Source: UMGS755 sp045652815 (GTDB lineage Bacteria; Bacillota; Clostridia; UBA1381; UBA9506). From it: a DNA stretch of 15,405 nucleotides. A program made the translations under genes and the position numbers. A model generated the notes under the pieces. The model did no database searches. It had not been told where the DNA came from and worked only from the letters and a program-made list of their open reading frames with translations. Position 1 is the stretch's first letter, and the number at the start of each line of letters is the position of its first letter. The DNA is taken from assembly GCA_045652815.1 (NCBI GenBank), contig JAZOLH010000050.1, positions 1 through 15,405 of the forward strand, written 5' to 3'. Below are positions 7,051 to 14,655 of the stretch, piece after piece.

Positions 7051-7797
7051 ATGCGTATTGATTGTTTAACCCTGTTTCCTGCTATGATGAAATCCGTTTT
7101 GGATGAAAGCATCATCGGCAGGGCATCAAAAGCAGGTATTTTAGACATTTCTTATACAGATATCCGTGACTTTGCGGGCAACAAGCATAACAGCGTGGAC
7201 GATTCGCCCTATGGCGGCGGTATGGGTATGGTGATGCAGGCAGAGCCGATTTACCGTGCCTATCAGTCTGTGGCGGAAAAGACGGAAACCAAGCCCTATG
7301 TGATTTATATGTCGCCGCAGGGTCGTGTTTTCAATCAGGAAGTTGCCAAGGAACTGGCAGGAAAAGAACATCTTGTGTTCCTTTGCGGTCACTATGAAGG
7401 CGTTGACGAGCGCGTGATTGAAGAAATCGTGGATGAAGAACTCTCCATCGGTGATTACGTGTTAACAGGCGGCGAAATTCCCGCTTTGGCTGTGATTGAC
7501 TCGGTGGCACGTATGATTCCCGGTGTTCTGCCCTCTGAGGATGCTTATAGCGAAGAATCCCATTATAGCGGGCTTTTAGAGTATCCCCAATATTCAAGAC
7601 CGCCTGTATTTATGGGCAGGGAAGTGCCCGATGTGCTCCTTTCGGGCCATCACGAAAATATTAAAAAGTGGCGACGGGAACAATCCATCCTGCGTACATA
7701 TAAAAAACGTCCCGATATGTTGGAGACAGCAGAGCTGACAGATAAGGAAAGAAAATGGCTGTCAGATATGATTAAAAAGGGAGATGACGGGAAATGA
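7051..7797 (+). CDS. trmD: tRNA (guanine37-N1)-methyltransferase TrmD
   Basis: TrmD is a SPOUT-class enzyme that uses S-adenosylmethionine to methylate G37 next to the anticodon, preventing +1 frameshifting. The 248 residues include DDSPYGGGMGMVM and the trefoil-knot cofactor site YVLTGGEIPALAVID. The substrate-binding segment SHYSGLLEYPQYSRPP and GHHENIKKWRREQ are also present. The ATG at 7051 is chosen because AAAGGTG lies 6 nt upstream; the in-frame GTG at 7042 overlaps that site. Its stop overlaps the next start (ATGA), implying translational coupling with the NUDIX gene. Confidence 0.97.
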   Translation: MRIDCLTLFPAMMKSVLDESIIGRASKAGILDISYTDIRDFAGNKHNSVDDSPYGGGMGMVMQAEPIYRAYQSVAEKTETKPYVIYMSPQGRVFNQEVAKELAGKEHLVFLCGHYEGVDERVIEEIVDEELSIGDYVLTGGEIPALAVIDSVARMIPGVLPSEDAYSEESHYSGLLEYPQYSRPPVFMGREVPDVLLSGHHENIKKWRREQSILRTYKKRPDMLETAELTDKERKWLSDMIKKGDDGK

Positions 7798-8339
7798 AAT
7801 TAACAGAAAAAACCGTTAAAACCGAAGAGATTTTTCAGGGAAAAATCATCAAATTGCGTCGCGATACGGTGGAACTGCCCAATGGTAATTTAGCCACTCG
7901 AGAAGTGGTGGAACATCCCGGCGGTGTTGCCATTGTAGCGCTGACCGATGATGGACAGGTTTATGTTGAAAATCAGTACCGCCATCCTTTTGAGCGGGTG
8001 ATTATGGAAATCCCTGCCGGTAAACTTGATGCAGGTGAAGATCCTTTAGAATGCGGCAAACGTGAACTTCACGAAGAAACGGGGCTCAAAGCCGAGCGTT
8101 ATGATTATTTAGGTGCCTTTATGGTGTCTCCCGGTTTCTGCCGCGAATGGATACATATTTACTTAGCCCGTGGCTTATCTTGCGGCGATGCAAAACTTGA
8201 CCCCGATGAATTTTTAGAAGTCAAAACCATTCCCTTTGAAACCTTGCTTGATATGATTATGGAAGGCAAGGTGGAAGACGGTAAAACCGTTATCGGTATT
8301 TTAAAAGCAAATGAACTCTTGCGCAGAGAGCAGGCATAA
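7794..8339 (+). CDS. nudF: NUDIX hydrolase, ADP-ribose pyrophosphatase type
   Basis: This cytosolic enzyme probably splits ADP-ribose into AMP and ribose-5-phosphate. It has 181 residues. The full NUDIX box runs from Gly76 to Leu98: G-x5-E82-x7-REL-x-EE-x-GL, with all metal-binding glutamates intact. Upstream, VEHPGGVAIVAL and VENQYRHPFERVIMEIPAGKLD are typical of the ADP-ribose pyrophosphatase group rather than MutT or Nudt15 types. The start overlaps the trmD stop by 4 bp. The following HAD gene begins 10 bp after its stop, so the two are likely coupled. The exact substrate is inferred from the family. Confidence 0.88.
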   Translation: MKLTEKTVKTEEIFQGKIIKLRRDTVELPNGNLATREVVEHPGGVAIVALTDDGQVYVENQYRHPFERVIMEIPAGKLDAGEDPLECGKRELHEETGLKAERYDYLGAFMVSPGFCREWIHIYLARGLSCGDAKLDPDEFLEVKTIPFETLLDMIMEGKVEDGKTVIGILKANELLRREQA

Positions 8340-8349
8340 AGGTGATACG

Positions 8350-9150
8350 ATGGGTAAGTTTGATGGCTATTTGATTTGCTCGGATTTAGATGGCACCTTT
8401 CGTGGCGGAAAACCCGAGAGTATTGAGCGAAACATAGAAGCTGTCCGTTATTTTACGGAAAATGGCGGTCGCTTTTGTTTTGCAACGGGCAGAACAGTGG
8501 AATACTTAAAAGAATATCAACTGGCACCAATGGCCAATGCGCCTTGCTGTTTATGTAATGGTGGCCTATTGTATGACTATCAAAAAGAGGCGGTGGTTAA
8601 GGAAAACCGTGTGCCTTTTACGGTGGGTGCATTCATAGAGATTGCAACGCAGATAGAGGGAATTTCAGAGGGATTTTATTTTAACATCTATCCCAATGAA
8701 CAATTGCGATATGTTACCTTTGCAGAAGCAGGGAACCTGCCGCAAGAAGCCCTAGAGGGCTATCCCATCAAGATGATTTTGGTGGCAGAAACCGAAAAAG
8801 ATGCAAATGCCTTGAAAGCTAAACTGGACGAGCATCCGTTTTTTGCAAACTGTTACATATCAAAATCCTGGGCAGAGGGCGTTGAAATCAACTCAGAAAC
8901 AGGCACAAAGGGCTATGCCATTCGCTATATTAAGGAATCCTTAGGCAACATTCACACGGCCATTGGTATCGGTGACCACGAAAATGATATACCGCTCCTT
9001 GTGGCAGCGGATATCGGCGTGGCGGTGGGCAATGCTTTGGATGAAGTGAAGGCGAAAGCAGACCTGATTGTTAAGCATTGTGACGAGTCTTCCATTTGTG
9101 ATTTGATTAAGATAATAGAAAAAGACATAAAAAAAGCGTGTAGCAAGTAG
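8350..9150 (+). CDS. HAD-superfamily hydrolase, Cof/IIB subfamily
   Basis: This predicted cytosolic sugar-phosphate or nucleotide phosphatase has 266 residues. Motif I is SDLDGT, with nucleophile Asp12 and Asp14. Motif II is CFATGR, the motif III lysine is in TGTKGYAIRYI, and motif IV is GIGDHENDIPLL. The large cap between motifs II and III (about residues 80-185) places it in the Cof-type IIB group. Substrates vary widely in this group and none can be assigned. The ATG at 8350 has AAAGGTGA 5 nt upstream, overlapping the NUDIX stop; a longer start at 8311 lies inside the NUDIX gene. The stop codon sits in the loop of the terminator hairpin. Confidence 0.88.
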   Translation: MGKFDGYLICSDLDGTFRGGKPESIERNIEAVRYFTENGGRFCFATGRTVEYLKEYQLAPMANAPCCLCNGGLLYDYQKEAVVKENRVPFTVGAFIEIATQIEGISEGFYFNIYPNEQLRYVTFAEAGNLPQEALEGYPIKMILVAETEKDANALKAKLDEHPFFANCYISKSWAEGVEINSETGTKGYAIRYIKESLGNIHTAIGIGDHENDIPLLVAADIGVAVGNALDEVKAKADLIVKHCDESSICDLIKIIEKDIKKACSK

Positions 9151-9163
9151 CTACACGCTTTTT
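9131..9163. terminator. Bidirectional terminator between convergent genes
   Basis: AAAAAGCGTGTAGC (9131-9144) and its perfect complement (9150-9163) form a 14-bp stem with loop AAGTA. The stem is flanked by A- and T-runs, so it works on both strands. It overlaps the last codons of the HAD gene and ends 1 bp before the ABC transporter stop on the other strand. Confidence 0.93.
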
Positions 9164-9164
9164 C

Positions 9165-10886
9165 TTAATCTTCGCGAAATTGCAGGGCATACAAATCTTT
9201 GTACGTTCCGCCTTTTGTGATGAGTTCTTCGTGGGTGCCGCGTTCTACGATTTGTCCGCCCTCTACAACAGCAATTTCATCGGCGTTTCGAATGGTGGAT
9301 AAGCGGTGCGCCACCACTAAGGTGGTACGACCTTTGCACAGTTCATCTAAGGCCTGTTGAATCAGCACCTCCGTTGTGTTATCAAGGGCGCTGGTGGCCT
9401 CATCCAAAATCAAAATAGCAGGGTCTTTTAAGAACACACGGGCAATGCTCATACGCTGTTTTTGTCCGCCGGAGAGTTTCACACCACGCTCGCCGATTTC
9501 GGTATCATAACCATTTTCCAAGGTCATCACATAGTCGTGAATGTTGGCGCGTTTGGCGGCCAAAATCATCTCTTCTTCAGTAGCATCGGGTTTGCCATAG
9601 AGAATGTTATCCCGAATGGTACCGCCAAAGAGGAACACATCCTGCTGCACAATGCCGATATTCTTGCGGACGGATTCTAAGGTCAGTTTACGAACATCGT
9701 GACCATCGATGGAAATGGAGCCACTATCTGCGTCTAACTCGTAAAAACGGGGGAGCAGATGGCAAAGGGTGGTTTTACCGCCGCCGGAAGGTCCTACAAG
9801 GGCGAGTTTTTGACCTTGCTTAATATGCAGATTGATGTTATTTAACACTTCTTTTGAATCGCTGTAGGCATAGTTAACATCTTTAAATTCAATTTCGCCA
9901 ATGGCTTTTGTTAAAGTGATGGCGTCGGGAGCGTCAGCTTCCGGCTCTTCATCTAACATTTCAATGAAACGGGAAAAACCGCTGACACCGTTCTGATACT
10001 GCTCCATAAACATAATCAGGGAGTTAATGGGCTGAATAAACAGGTTCAGCGAAATGATAAAGGTAGAGTAGTCACCAAAGGAAATGCGACCGCCATAGAG
10101 GAACAAACCGCCGGCAATCAGAATGATAACGTTAAAAACATCTGTAATAAAAGCGGTAGAGGAGTGGAATTTTGCCATAGCGTGATATGCCTTTCCGGCA
10201 GAGCCCACAAACTCTTTATCGCCCTTTTTGAATTTTTCAATTTCCATGTCGGCATTGGTGTATGCCTTGGTAACACGGATGCCCGTCACGCTGCTTTCTA
10301 CAGCCGCATTGATGGTGGCGTTGCTCTTTCTGCGCTCGGCAAAAGCTTCTTTCATTGCCTTGCGGGAATGGGAACTCACCAAAAACAAAATGGGCACACA
10401 GGCGAACAGGATCAGGGTTAAAATCCAGTCGATAGTCATCAGGTAGGCAAAGGATAAGATAAACATCACCGAACTGATGATAACGCCTTCCGGTCCGTGA
10501 TGAGCCAGTTCGCTGATTTCAAACAGGTCACTGGTCAGACGGGTCATAATGCGACCGGTTTCGTGATTATCATAAAAACTGTAAGGCAGTTTTTGCAGAT
10601 GAGAAAACAGGTCTTTTCGCATCTGAGACTGCATCCGAACACCGATGACGTGACCGTAGTACTGCACAAAATACTGCAGCAGCATACGGATGACATATAA
10701 AGTCAACACCAAAACGCCTGCAATCACAATGGCAGAATACATCTTGTTCGGGATATATTCATTGAGCATTTTGTTGGTGACGATGGGGTAGCACATACCG
10801 ATAATGGAAATGAAAAATGCCGCCATCATATCAAGTGTTAACATTTTTTTATGGGGTTTATAATAAGCGATAAATCGTTTCAGCAT
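9165..10886 (-). CDS. ABC exporter half-transporter (multidrug/lipid type)
   Basis: The protein has 573 residues with fused membrane and nucleotide-binding domains, the layout of MsbA/LmrA-type exporters that work as dimers. The membrane part (about residues 15-310) has several hydrophobic segments, starting near MLTLDMMAAFFISIIGMCYP. The ATPase domain has Walker A GPSGGGKT (about 364-371) and Q-loop IGIVQQDVFLF. It also has signature LSGGQKQR (about 470), Walker B AILILDEATSALD and H-loop VVAHRLS. All catalytic residues are present. The substrate is unknown. It has its own promoter and a structured leader; no partner half-transporter or regulator is adjacent. The ATG follows GAAAGGAG. Confidence 0.92.
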   Translation of the reverse strand: MLKRFIAYYKPHKKMLTLDMMAAFFISIIGMCYPIVTNKMLNEYIPNKMYSAIVIAGVLVLTLYVIRMLLQYFVQYYGHVIGVRMQSQMRKDLFSHLQKLPYSFYDNHETGRIMTRLTSDLFEISELAHHGPEGVIISSVMFILSFAYLMTIDWILTLILFACVPILFLVSSHSRKAMKEAFAERRKSNATINAAVESSVTGIRVTKAYTNADMEIEKFKKGDKEFVGSAGKAYHAMAKFHSSTAFITDVFNVIILIAGGLFLYGGRISFGDYSTFIISLNLFIQPINSLIMFMEQYQNGVSGFSRFIEMLDEEPEADAPDAITLTKAIGEIEFKDVNYAYSDSKEVLNNINLHIKQGQKLALVGPSGGGKTTLCHLLPRFYELDADSGSISIDGHDVRKLTLESVRKNIGIVQQDVFLFGGTIRDNILYGKPDATEEEMILAAKRANIHDYVMTLENGYDTEIGERGVKLSGGQKQRMSIARVFLKDPAILILDEATSALDNTTEVLIQQALDELCKGRTTLVVAHRLSTIRNADEIAVVEGGQIVERGTHEELITKGGTYKDLYALQFRED

Positions 10887-10926
10887 AAGGCGGCTCCTTT
10901 CTCAGATAATTTTTGTTTGCTTTTAA

Positions 10927-10966
10927 TGAGGATGTTGCACCTTTAGTGGTCAACAAATTATCCTCA
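10927..10966 (-). promoter_or_regulatory. Hairpin in the 5' leader of the ABC exporter
   Basis: In the minus-strand transcript, TGAGGAT (10960-10966) pairs perfectly with ATCCTCA (10927-10933). Inside, GTTGACC can pair with GGTGCAAC, with one bulged base. The hairpin begins only a few nt after the predicted transcription start and is not followed by a U-tract. A stability element or a ligand- or protein-responsive leader is inferred, not shown. Confidence 0.55.
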
Positions 10967-10979
10967 AAGTGACGCAAAA

Positions 10980-11008
10980 ATTGTACCATAAAATTTTTAA
11001 TAAGTCAA
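10980..11008 (-). promoter_or_regulatory. Sigma-A promoter of the ABC exporter
   Basis: On the minus strand TTGACT (11003-11008), a 17-bp spacer and TACAAT (10980-10985). Transcription should start near 10973, giving a leader of about 87 nt. Confidence 0.88.
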
Positions 11009-11092
11009 TGGGAGAGCACGATGAAAACGGATAAAAATTCATCAGCGATTTTGAATGCAAGATAAGCCGTGCTCATAACCCTGACAAAAGAA

Positions 11093-11120
11093 AAAAGCAA
11101 CCACTTTCGTGATTGCTTTT
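11093..11120 (-). terminator. Terminator hairpin, copy A
   Basis: This has the same 12-bp stem and GAAA-type loop as the terminator behind the intact tRNA. It is followed on the minus strand by T6CT4. It lies downstream of the tRNA fragment. Confidence 0.8.
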
Positions 11121-11123
11121 AAT

Positions 11124-11165
11124 TGGGTGCAGGGGCCGGATTGATACCTTCGACCTCCGGGTTAT
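11124..11165 (-). pseudogene. Remnant of the initiator tRNA gene (3' half)
   Basis: On the minus strand this starts ATAACCCGGAGGTCG, like the tRNA from the anticodon loop on, and ends CCCCTGCACCCA. The T-arm is broken: the 5' stem TCGG has become AAGG and the T-loop TTCGAAT has become TATCAAT. The 5' half of the tRNA is missing and replaced by unrelated GC-rich sequence. It cannot fold as a tRNA. Confidence 0.85.
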
Positions 11166-11304
11166 CGCTTCGCGCCGGTCGCCGTCGTGAGTCGTCTGCT
11201 GTCGCCGGATAAATCGGCTCTGCAGACTCGCACTTTGGGCGACACCGCTTACAAAAACAGTTCGCCGGACTGTTTTTGTTTCGCTAACCCAACGAGCCAC
11301 GCTC
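11166..11304 (-). other. GC-rich structured insert between the tRNA repeats
   Basis: These 139 bp are clearly more GC-rich than their surroundings and hold no credible gene. Read on the minus strand they contain GAGCGTGGCTC and an 11-bp stem ACAAAAACAGT/ACTGTTTTTGT (11251-11261 with 11269-11279). They also contain an interleaved pair of complements: TGTCGCC with GGCGACA, and GAGTCTGC with GCAGACGACTC. The order 1-2-1'-2' permits an H-type pseudoknot. The nature of the insert is unknown. Confidence 0.5.
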
Positions 11305-11439
<135 letters not shown>

Positions 11440-11454
11440 ATATGGTACTTAAAT

Positions 11455-11483
11455 AGTATAGCACTGTTTTGTGGGTTTGTCAA
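11455..11483 (-). promoter_or_regulatory. Consensus promoter of the initiator tRNA gene
   Basis: On the minus strand TTGACA (11478-11483), 17 bp, TATACT (11455-11460) preceded by TGC (extended -10). Transcription should start about 9 nt before the mature tRNA. Confidence 0.93.
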
Positions 11484-11525
11484 GGGTAATTTGCCAAGTT
11501 TTTTGGAAAAGAGAAGAGAAAAAAT

Positions 11526-11556
11526 CGCCTCTATCAGAGAAAATCTGACAGAGGCG
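11526..11556 (-). terminator. Terminator after ddh
   Basis: CGCCTCT and TCAGA (11526-11538) pair with TCTGA and AGAGGCG (11544-11556), with one A-C mismatch. On the minus strand an A-T6 run follows. It sits 6 bp past the ddh stop. Confidence 0.88.
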
Positions 11557-11562
11557 TTTATT

Positions 11563-12543
11563 TTACAACAATTTTCTGCGAAGTTCGTCAGCGCTTTCAG
11601 CGGAGAGATAAACAGGGGGGATATCGAGAACTGTTTTGCAACCTGACTGACCTTCGGCAGAGAGGCGGAATGCCGCGCGGGCATAAGCCACGATGACGGA
11701 TGCGGTGAACTCGGGATTGGAATCCAGTTTCAGACTGTACTCAATAATATGAGTGTTTTCAAGGTTAGCACCTGTTCTACCGCTGCGGATCACAAAACCA
11801 CCGTGGGGAATGCCACTGTGGTCGCGATTCAGTTCTTCCTGTGTGATAAATGTCACGGTTGTATCATAGTCGGCAAAGTAGTTAGGCATATTTTTGATTT
11901 CGGCTTCAATTTTGGCCTTATCAGCACCTTCTTTTGCAACGACGAAACATTCACGGGTGTGCTTCTCTCTGGTGGAGAGAACGGGGTTTTTGCCGCTTCT
12001 GACAGCATCTAATGCGGCAGGCACGGGAACAGTATATTGTTTTGCATCCTGCACGCCATCGATGCGACGGATTGCATCGGAATGGCCCTGACTCACGCCT
12101 TTGCCCCAGAAGGTGTAATCACTACCGTCGGGGAGCACAGCACCTGCATAGAGACGGTTTAAAGAGAACATACCCGGGTCCCAACCAACGGAGATGGCCG
12201 CCACTTTGCTGCCTTCTTTTGCGGCAGCGTCAACAGCGGCAAAATGTTCGGGAATTTTAGCGTGGGTATCAAAACTATCCACAACGTTAAAGAGTTTTGC
12301 CATAGCAGGAGTCTGCTCGGGCAGGTCGGTAGCAGAGCCACCGCAGAGAATTAAAACGTCGATTTTATCTGTCATAGCGGGCGCATCATCAATATGATAC
12401 ACCTTTGCACCTGTAACGGTTGTTACGGTTTCGGGATTGCGGCGGGTGAAAACGCCCACCAGTTCCATATCCTGATTCTGACGGATGGCACACTCAACGC
12501 CGCGGCCTAAGTTACCATAACCGTAGATACCGATTCTGATCAT
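11563..12543 (-). CDS. ddh: meso-Diaminopimelate dehydrogenase
   Basis: This NADP-dependent enzyme makes meso-diaminopimelate from tetrahydrodipicolinate, ammonia and NADPH in one step, for lysine and peptidoglycan. It has 326 residues, the usual length. The N-terminal Rossmann motif is GIYGYGNLGRG. Family signatures include VDSFDTHAKIPEHF, SVGWDPGMFSLNR and WGKGVSQGHSDAIRRIDGV. The IPHGGFVIRSG segment is also present. I chose the ATG at 12543 because GGAG lies 8 nt upstream; an in-frame GTG three codons earlier overlaps that site. It has its own promoter, inside the end of uvrB, and its own terminator, so it is monocistronic. The dehydrogenase route makes the multi-step dap branches dispensable, though these may exist elsewhere. 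Confidence 0.95.
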   Translation of the reverse strand: MIRIGIYGYGNLGRGVECAIRQNQDMELVGVFTRRNPETVTTVTGAKVYHIDDAPAMTDKIDVLILCGGSATDLPEQTPAMAKLFNVVDSFDTHAKIPEHFAAVDAAAKEGSKVAAISVGWDPGMFSLNRLYAGAVLPDGSDYTFWGKGVSQGHSDAIRRIDGVQDAKQYTVPVPAALDAVRSGKNPVLSTREKHTRECFVVAKEGADKAKIEAEIKNMPNYFADYDTTVTFITQEELNRDHSGIPHGGFVIRSGRTGANLENTHIIEYSLKLDSNPEFTASVIVAYARAAFRLSAEGQSGCKTVLDIPPVYLSAESADELRRKLL

Positions 12544-12575
12544 TAGAAACACTCCTTTTTGGAAATCACCTGATA

Positions 12576-12604
12576 ATTATATAATTTTTGCGGAAAAAAG
12601 TCAA
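12576..12604 (-). promoter_or_regulatory. Sigma-A promoter of ddh
   Basis: On the minus strand TTGACT (12599-12604), 17 bp, TATAAT (12576-12581). The -35 lies 8 bp past the uvrB stop. No uvrB terminator was found, so read-through from uvrB is also possible. Confidence 0.88.
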
Positions 12605-12611
12605 TACGGGA

Positions 12612-14576
12612 TTATTTTGTTTTACCCTCTAATGACCTGATTTTATCGCGGAGTTTTGCCGCATCTTCAAAGCGCAGTTCTGCGGCCGCTAGCTTCATTT
12701 GTTCTGCCAGAATTTCAATCTGCAGATGGATATCCATATCTTTTGAAAGTTTAATATCCCTTGCCGATTCATCAGGCGCCGCCGAGGTTGCATAGAGCAC
12801 ATCACGGATGCCTTTTTGAATGGTTTTGGGTGTGATGCCGTGTTCTTTGTTATAAGCCATCTGTTTTTCACGACGACGATTGGTTTCGGAAATGGCACGC
12901 TCCATAGAGCCCGTCATAGAGTCGGCATAGAGGATCACGCGACCGTTTTCATTTCGCGCCGCACGACCGATGGTCTGAATCAAAGATGTTTCGGAACGGA
13001 GGAAACCCTCTTTATCCGCATCCAAAATGGCAATTAAAGACACCTCGGGAATATCAAGACCTTCACGAAGCAGGTTAATGCCCACCAACACATCAAAGAG
13101 ACCTTCGCGCAAATCACGAACAATTTCCATACGCTCAAAGGTTTTGATTTCCGAGTGGAGATACTTGACCTTAATATCCATTTCCCGCAGGTAATCGGTT
13201 AAATCCTCTGCCATTTTCTTGGTCAGGGTGGTAATCAGGGTCTTATCGCCCCGCTGGGTTTGTTTGCGGATTTCATCAATCAAGTCATCAATCTGCCCTT
13301 TGGTGGGACGAACTTCCACTTCAGGATCAAGAAGTCCTGTGGGGCGAATGACTTGTTCTGCAATCTGGCTGGAGCGTTCCCGCTCGTAGTCGGCAGGGGT
13401 GGCGCTCACATAAATGGTCTGATTTAATCTATCATTAAACTCGGTAAAGTTTAAGGGGCGGTTATCAAAAGCCGAGGGCAGACGGAAGCCATAGTTTACG
13501 AGGGCTTCTTTACGGGAACGGTCCCCGTGGTACATAGCACGCACCTGCGGCAGCGTCACGTGAGATTCATCCACCACCAAGAGAAAATCATCGGGGAAAT
13601 AATCCAGCAGGGTGTAGGGAGCAGAACCCGGTGCGCGACCACTGATGTGACGGGAATAGTTTTCAATGCCCTGACAAAAGCCGATTTCTCGCATCATATC
13701 AATGTCGTAACTGGTACGCTGTTCGATGCGCTGGGCCTCCAGCAGCATATCATTTTCTCTAAAATAACGAATGCGCTCAGAGAGTTCTTCTTCAATGGAA
13801 TGAATGGCCATTTCGCGCTTTTCGGCAGTGGTAACATAGTGAGAAGCGGGGTAGATGGCAACGTGCTGACGGATGCCGATAATCTCGCCCGTGAGCACAT
13901 CAATTTCGCTGATGCGGTCGATTTCGTCACCGAAGAATTCAACACGAATGGCGTGCTCCGAGGTGCTGGCAGGGAAAATTTCCAAAACATCCCCGCGCAC
14001 ACGGAATTTGCCGCGGACAAAGTTAATATCATTACGTTCAAACTGAATATCCACCAGTTTGCGCAAAATCTCCTCCATAGGTTTAACCATACCGGGACGG
14101 AGAGAAATCACAAGTTCGTTATAGTCAATAGGGTCACCCAGACCATAGATACAGGACACACTGGACACAATGATAACATCCCTACGTTCAAAGAGAGCGG
14201 CAGTTGCGCTGTGGCGCAGTTTGTCGATTTCATCGTTGACAGAGGAGTCCTTTTCAATATAGGTGTCCGTTGTGGGAATGTAGGCCTCGGGCTGATAATA
14301 ATCGTAATAGGAAACAAAGAATTCCACCGCATTGTTGGGGAAAAATTCTTTGAATTCAGCGCAAAGCTGAGAGGCGAGAATTTTGTTATGGGCAAGGACT
14401 AAAGTAGGGCGGTTTACTTTTTCAATGACGTTGGCAATGGTAAAGGTTTTACCGGAGCCGGTAACACCAAGGAGCGTTTGTTCACTATCGCCACGCAAAA
14501 CGCCTTTTGCCAAGGCATCAATAGCGGTAATCTGGTCGCCCATGGGTTTATAATCGGAAACCAATTGAAAGTCCAT
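12612..14576 (-). CDS. uvrB: UvrABC system protein B
   Basis: UvrB is the damage-verifying helicase of nucleotide excision repair, loaded by UvrA and then partnering UvrC. It has 654 residues, full length. Walker A is GVTGSGKT (37-44). The damage-clamping beta-hairpin follows as YYDYYQPEAYIPTTDTYIEKD, about residues 90-110. Walker B is VVDESHVTLPQ (about 331-341). Late helicase motifs are GINLLREGLDIPEV and QTIGRAARN. A C-terminal UVR domain (LAAAELRFEDAAKLRDKI) binds UvrC. The ATG follows AAAGGAGAG. uvrA, often next door, is not in the window. No LexA-type GAAC-N4-GTTC box was seen upstream, so SOS control is not supported by this sequence. Confidence 0.98.
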   Translation of the reverse strand: MDFQLVSDYKPMGDQITAIDALAKGVLRGDSEQTLLGVTGSGKTFTIANVIEKVNRPTLVLAHNKILASQLCAEFKEFFPNNAVEFFVSYYDYYQPEAYIPTTDTYIEKDSSVNDEIDKLRHSATAALFERRDVIIVSSVSCIYGLGDPIDYNELVISLRPGMVKPMEEILRKLVDIQFERNDINFVRGKFRVRGDVLEIFPASTSEHAIRVEFFGDEIDRISEIDVLTGEIIGIRQHVAIYPASHYVTTAEKREMAIHSIEEELSERIRYFRENDMLLEAQRIEQRTSYDIDMMREIGFCQGIENYSRHISGRAPGSAPYTLLDYFPDDFLLVVDESHVTLPQVRAMYHGDRSRKEALVNYGFRLPSAFDNRPLNFTEFNDRLNQTIYVSATPADYERERSSQIAEQVIRPTGLLDPEVEVRPTKGQIDDLIDEIRKQTQRGDKTLITTLTKKMAEDLTDYLREMDIKVKYLHSEIKTFERMEIVRDLREGLFDVLVGINLLREGLDIPEVSLIAILDADKEGFLRSETSLIQTIGRAARNENGRVILYADSMTGSMERAISETNRRREKQMAYNKEHGITPKTIQKGIRDVLYATSAAPDESARDIKLSKDMDIHLQIEILAEQMKLAAAELRFEDAAKLRDKIRSLEGKTK

Positions 14577-14607
14577 ATCTCTCTCCTTTCTGCGCTGTGC
14601 ACACTTT

Positions 14608-14636
14608 TTGTATCAATACATATATTGTAGTATAAA
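14608..14636 (+). promoter_or_regulatory. Promoter region of the mini-gene-spoVM pair, with a dyad
   Basis: TTGTAT (14608-14613), 17 bp and TATAAA (14631-14636) fit a sigma-A promoter. The spacer contains the dyad CAATA-CATA-TATTG (14614-14627). The same bases contain CATATATT (14619-14626), which matches seven of eight positions of the sigma-E -10 CATACANT, with a weak -35 GCACACT 13 bp upstream. Given spoVM downstream, a mother-cell promoter is plausible. The sequence alone does not decide between them. Confidence 0.5.
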
Positions 14637-14655
14637 CATTTGGAGGTGAGTCTTC

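Larger units (their letters stand above)
11066..11165 (-). repeat. 100-bp direct repeat, copy A (tRNA 3' half plus terminator)
   Basis: Copy A matches copy B (11305-11404) at about 94 of 100 positions with no gaps. Five of the six differences cluster in nine bases at 11141-11149. The unit contains the 3' half of an initiator tRNA, its terminator hairpin and an inverted anticodon-arm sequence. Confidence 0.9.

Noticed and set aside
11031..11065. 14-codon frame starting ATGAAAACGG after GGGAGAG
   Set aside because: It is very short, lies immediately upstream of the exporter promoter on the other strand, and shows no feature beyond a chance ribosome-like site.
13527..14402. 291-codon plus-strand frame opposite uvrB
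   Set aside because: It is a shadow of the highly conserved uvrB frame, and has no ribosome site or recognisable domain.
14577..14640. LexA/SOS operator upstream of uvrB
   Set aside because: No GAAC-N4-GTTC or close variant is present; only partial GTTT-like halves occur. A confident minus-strand uvrB promoter was also not found.
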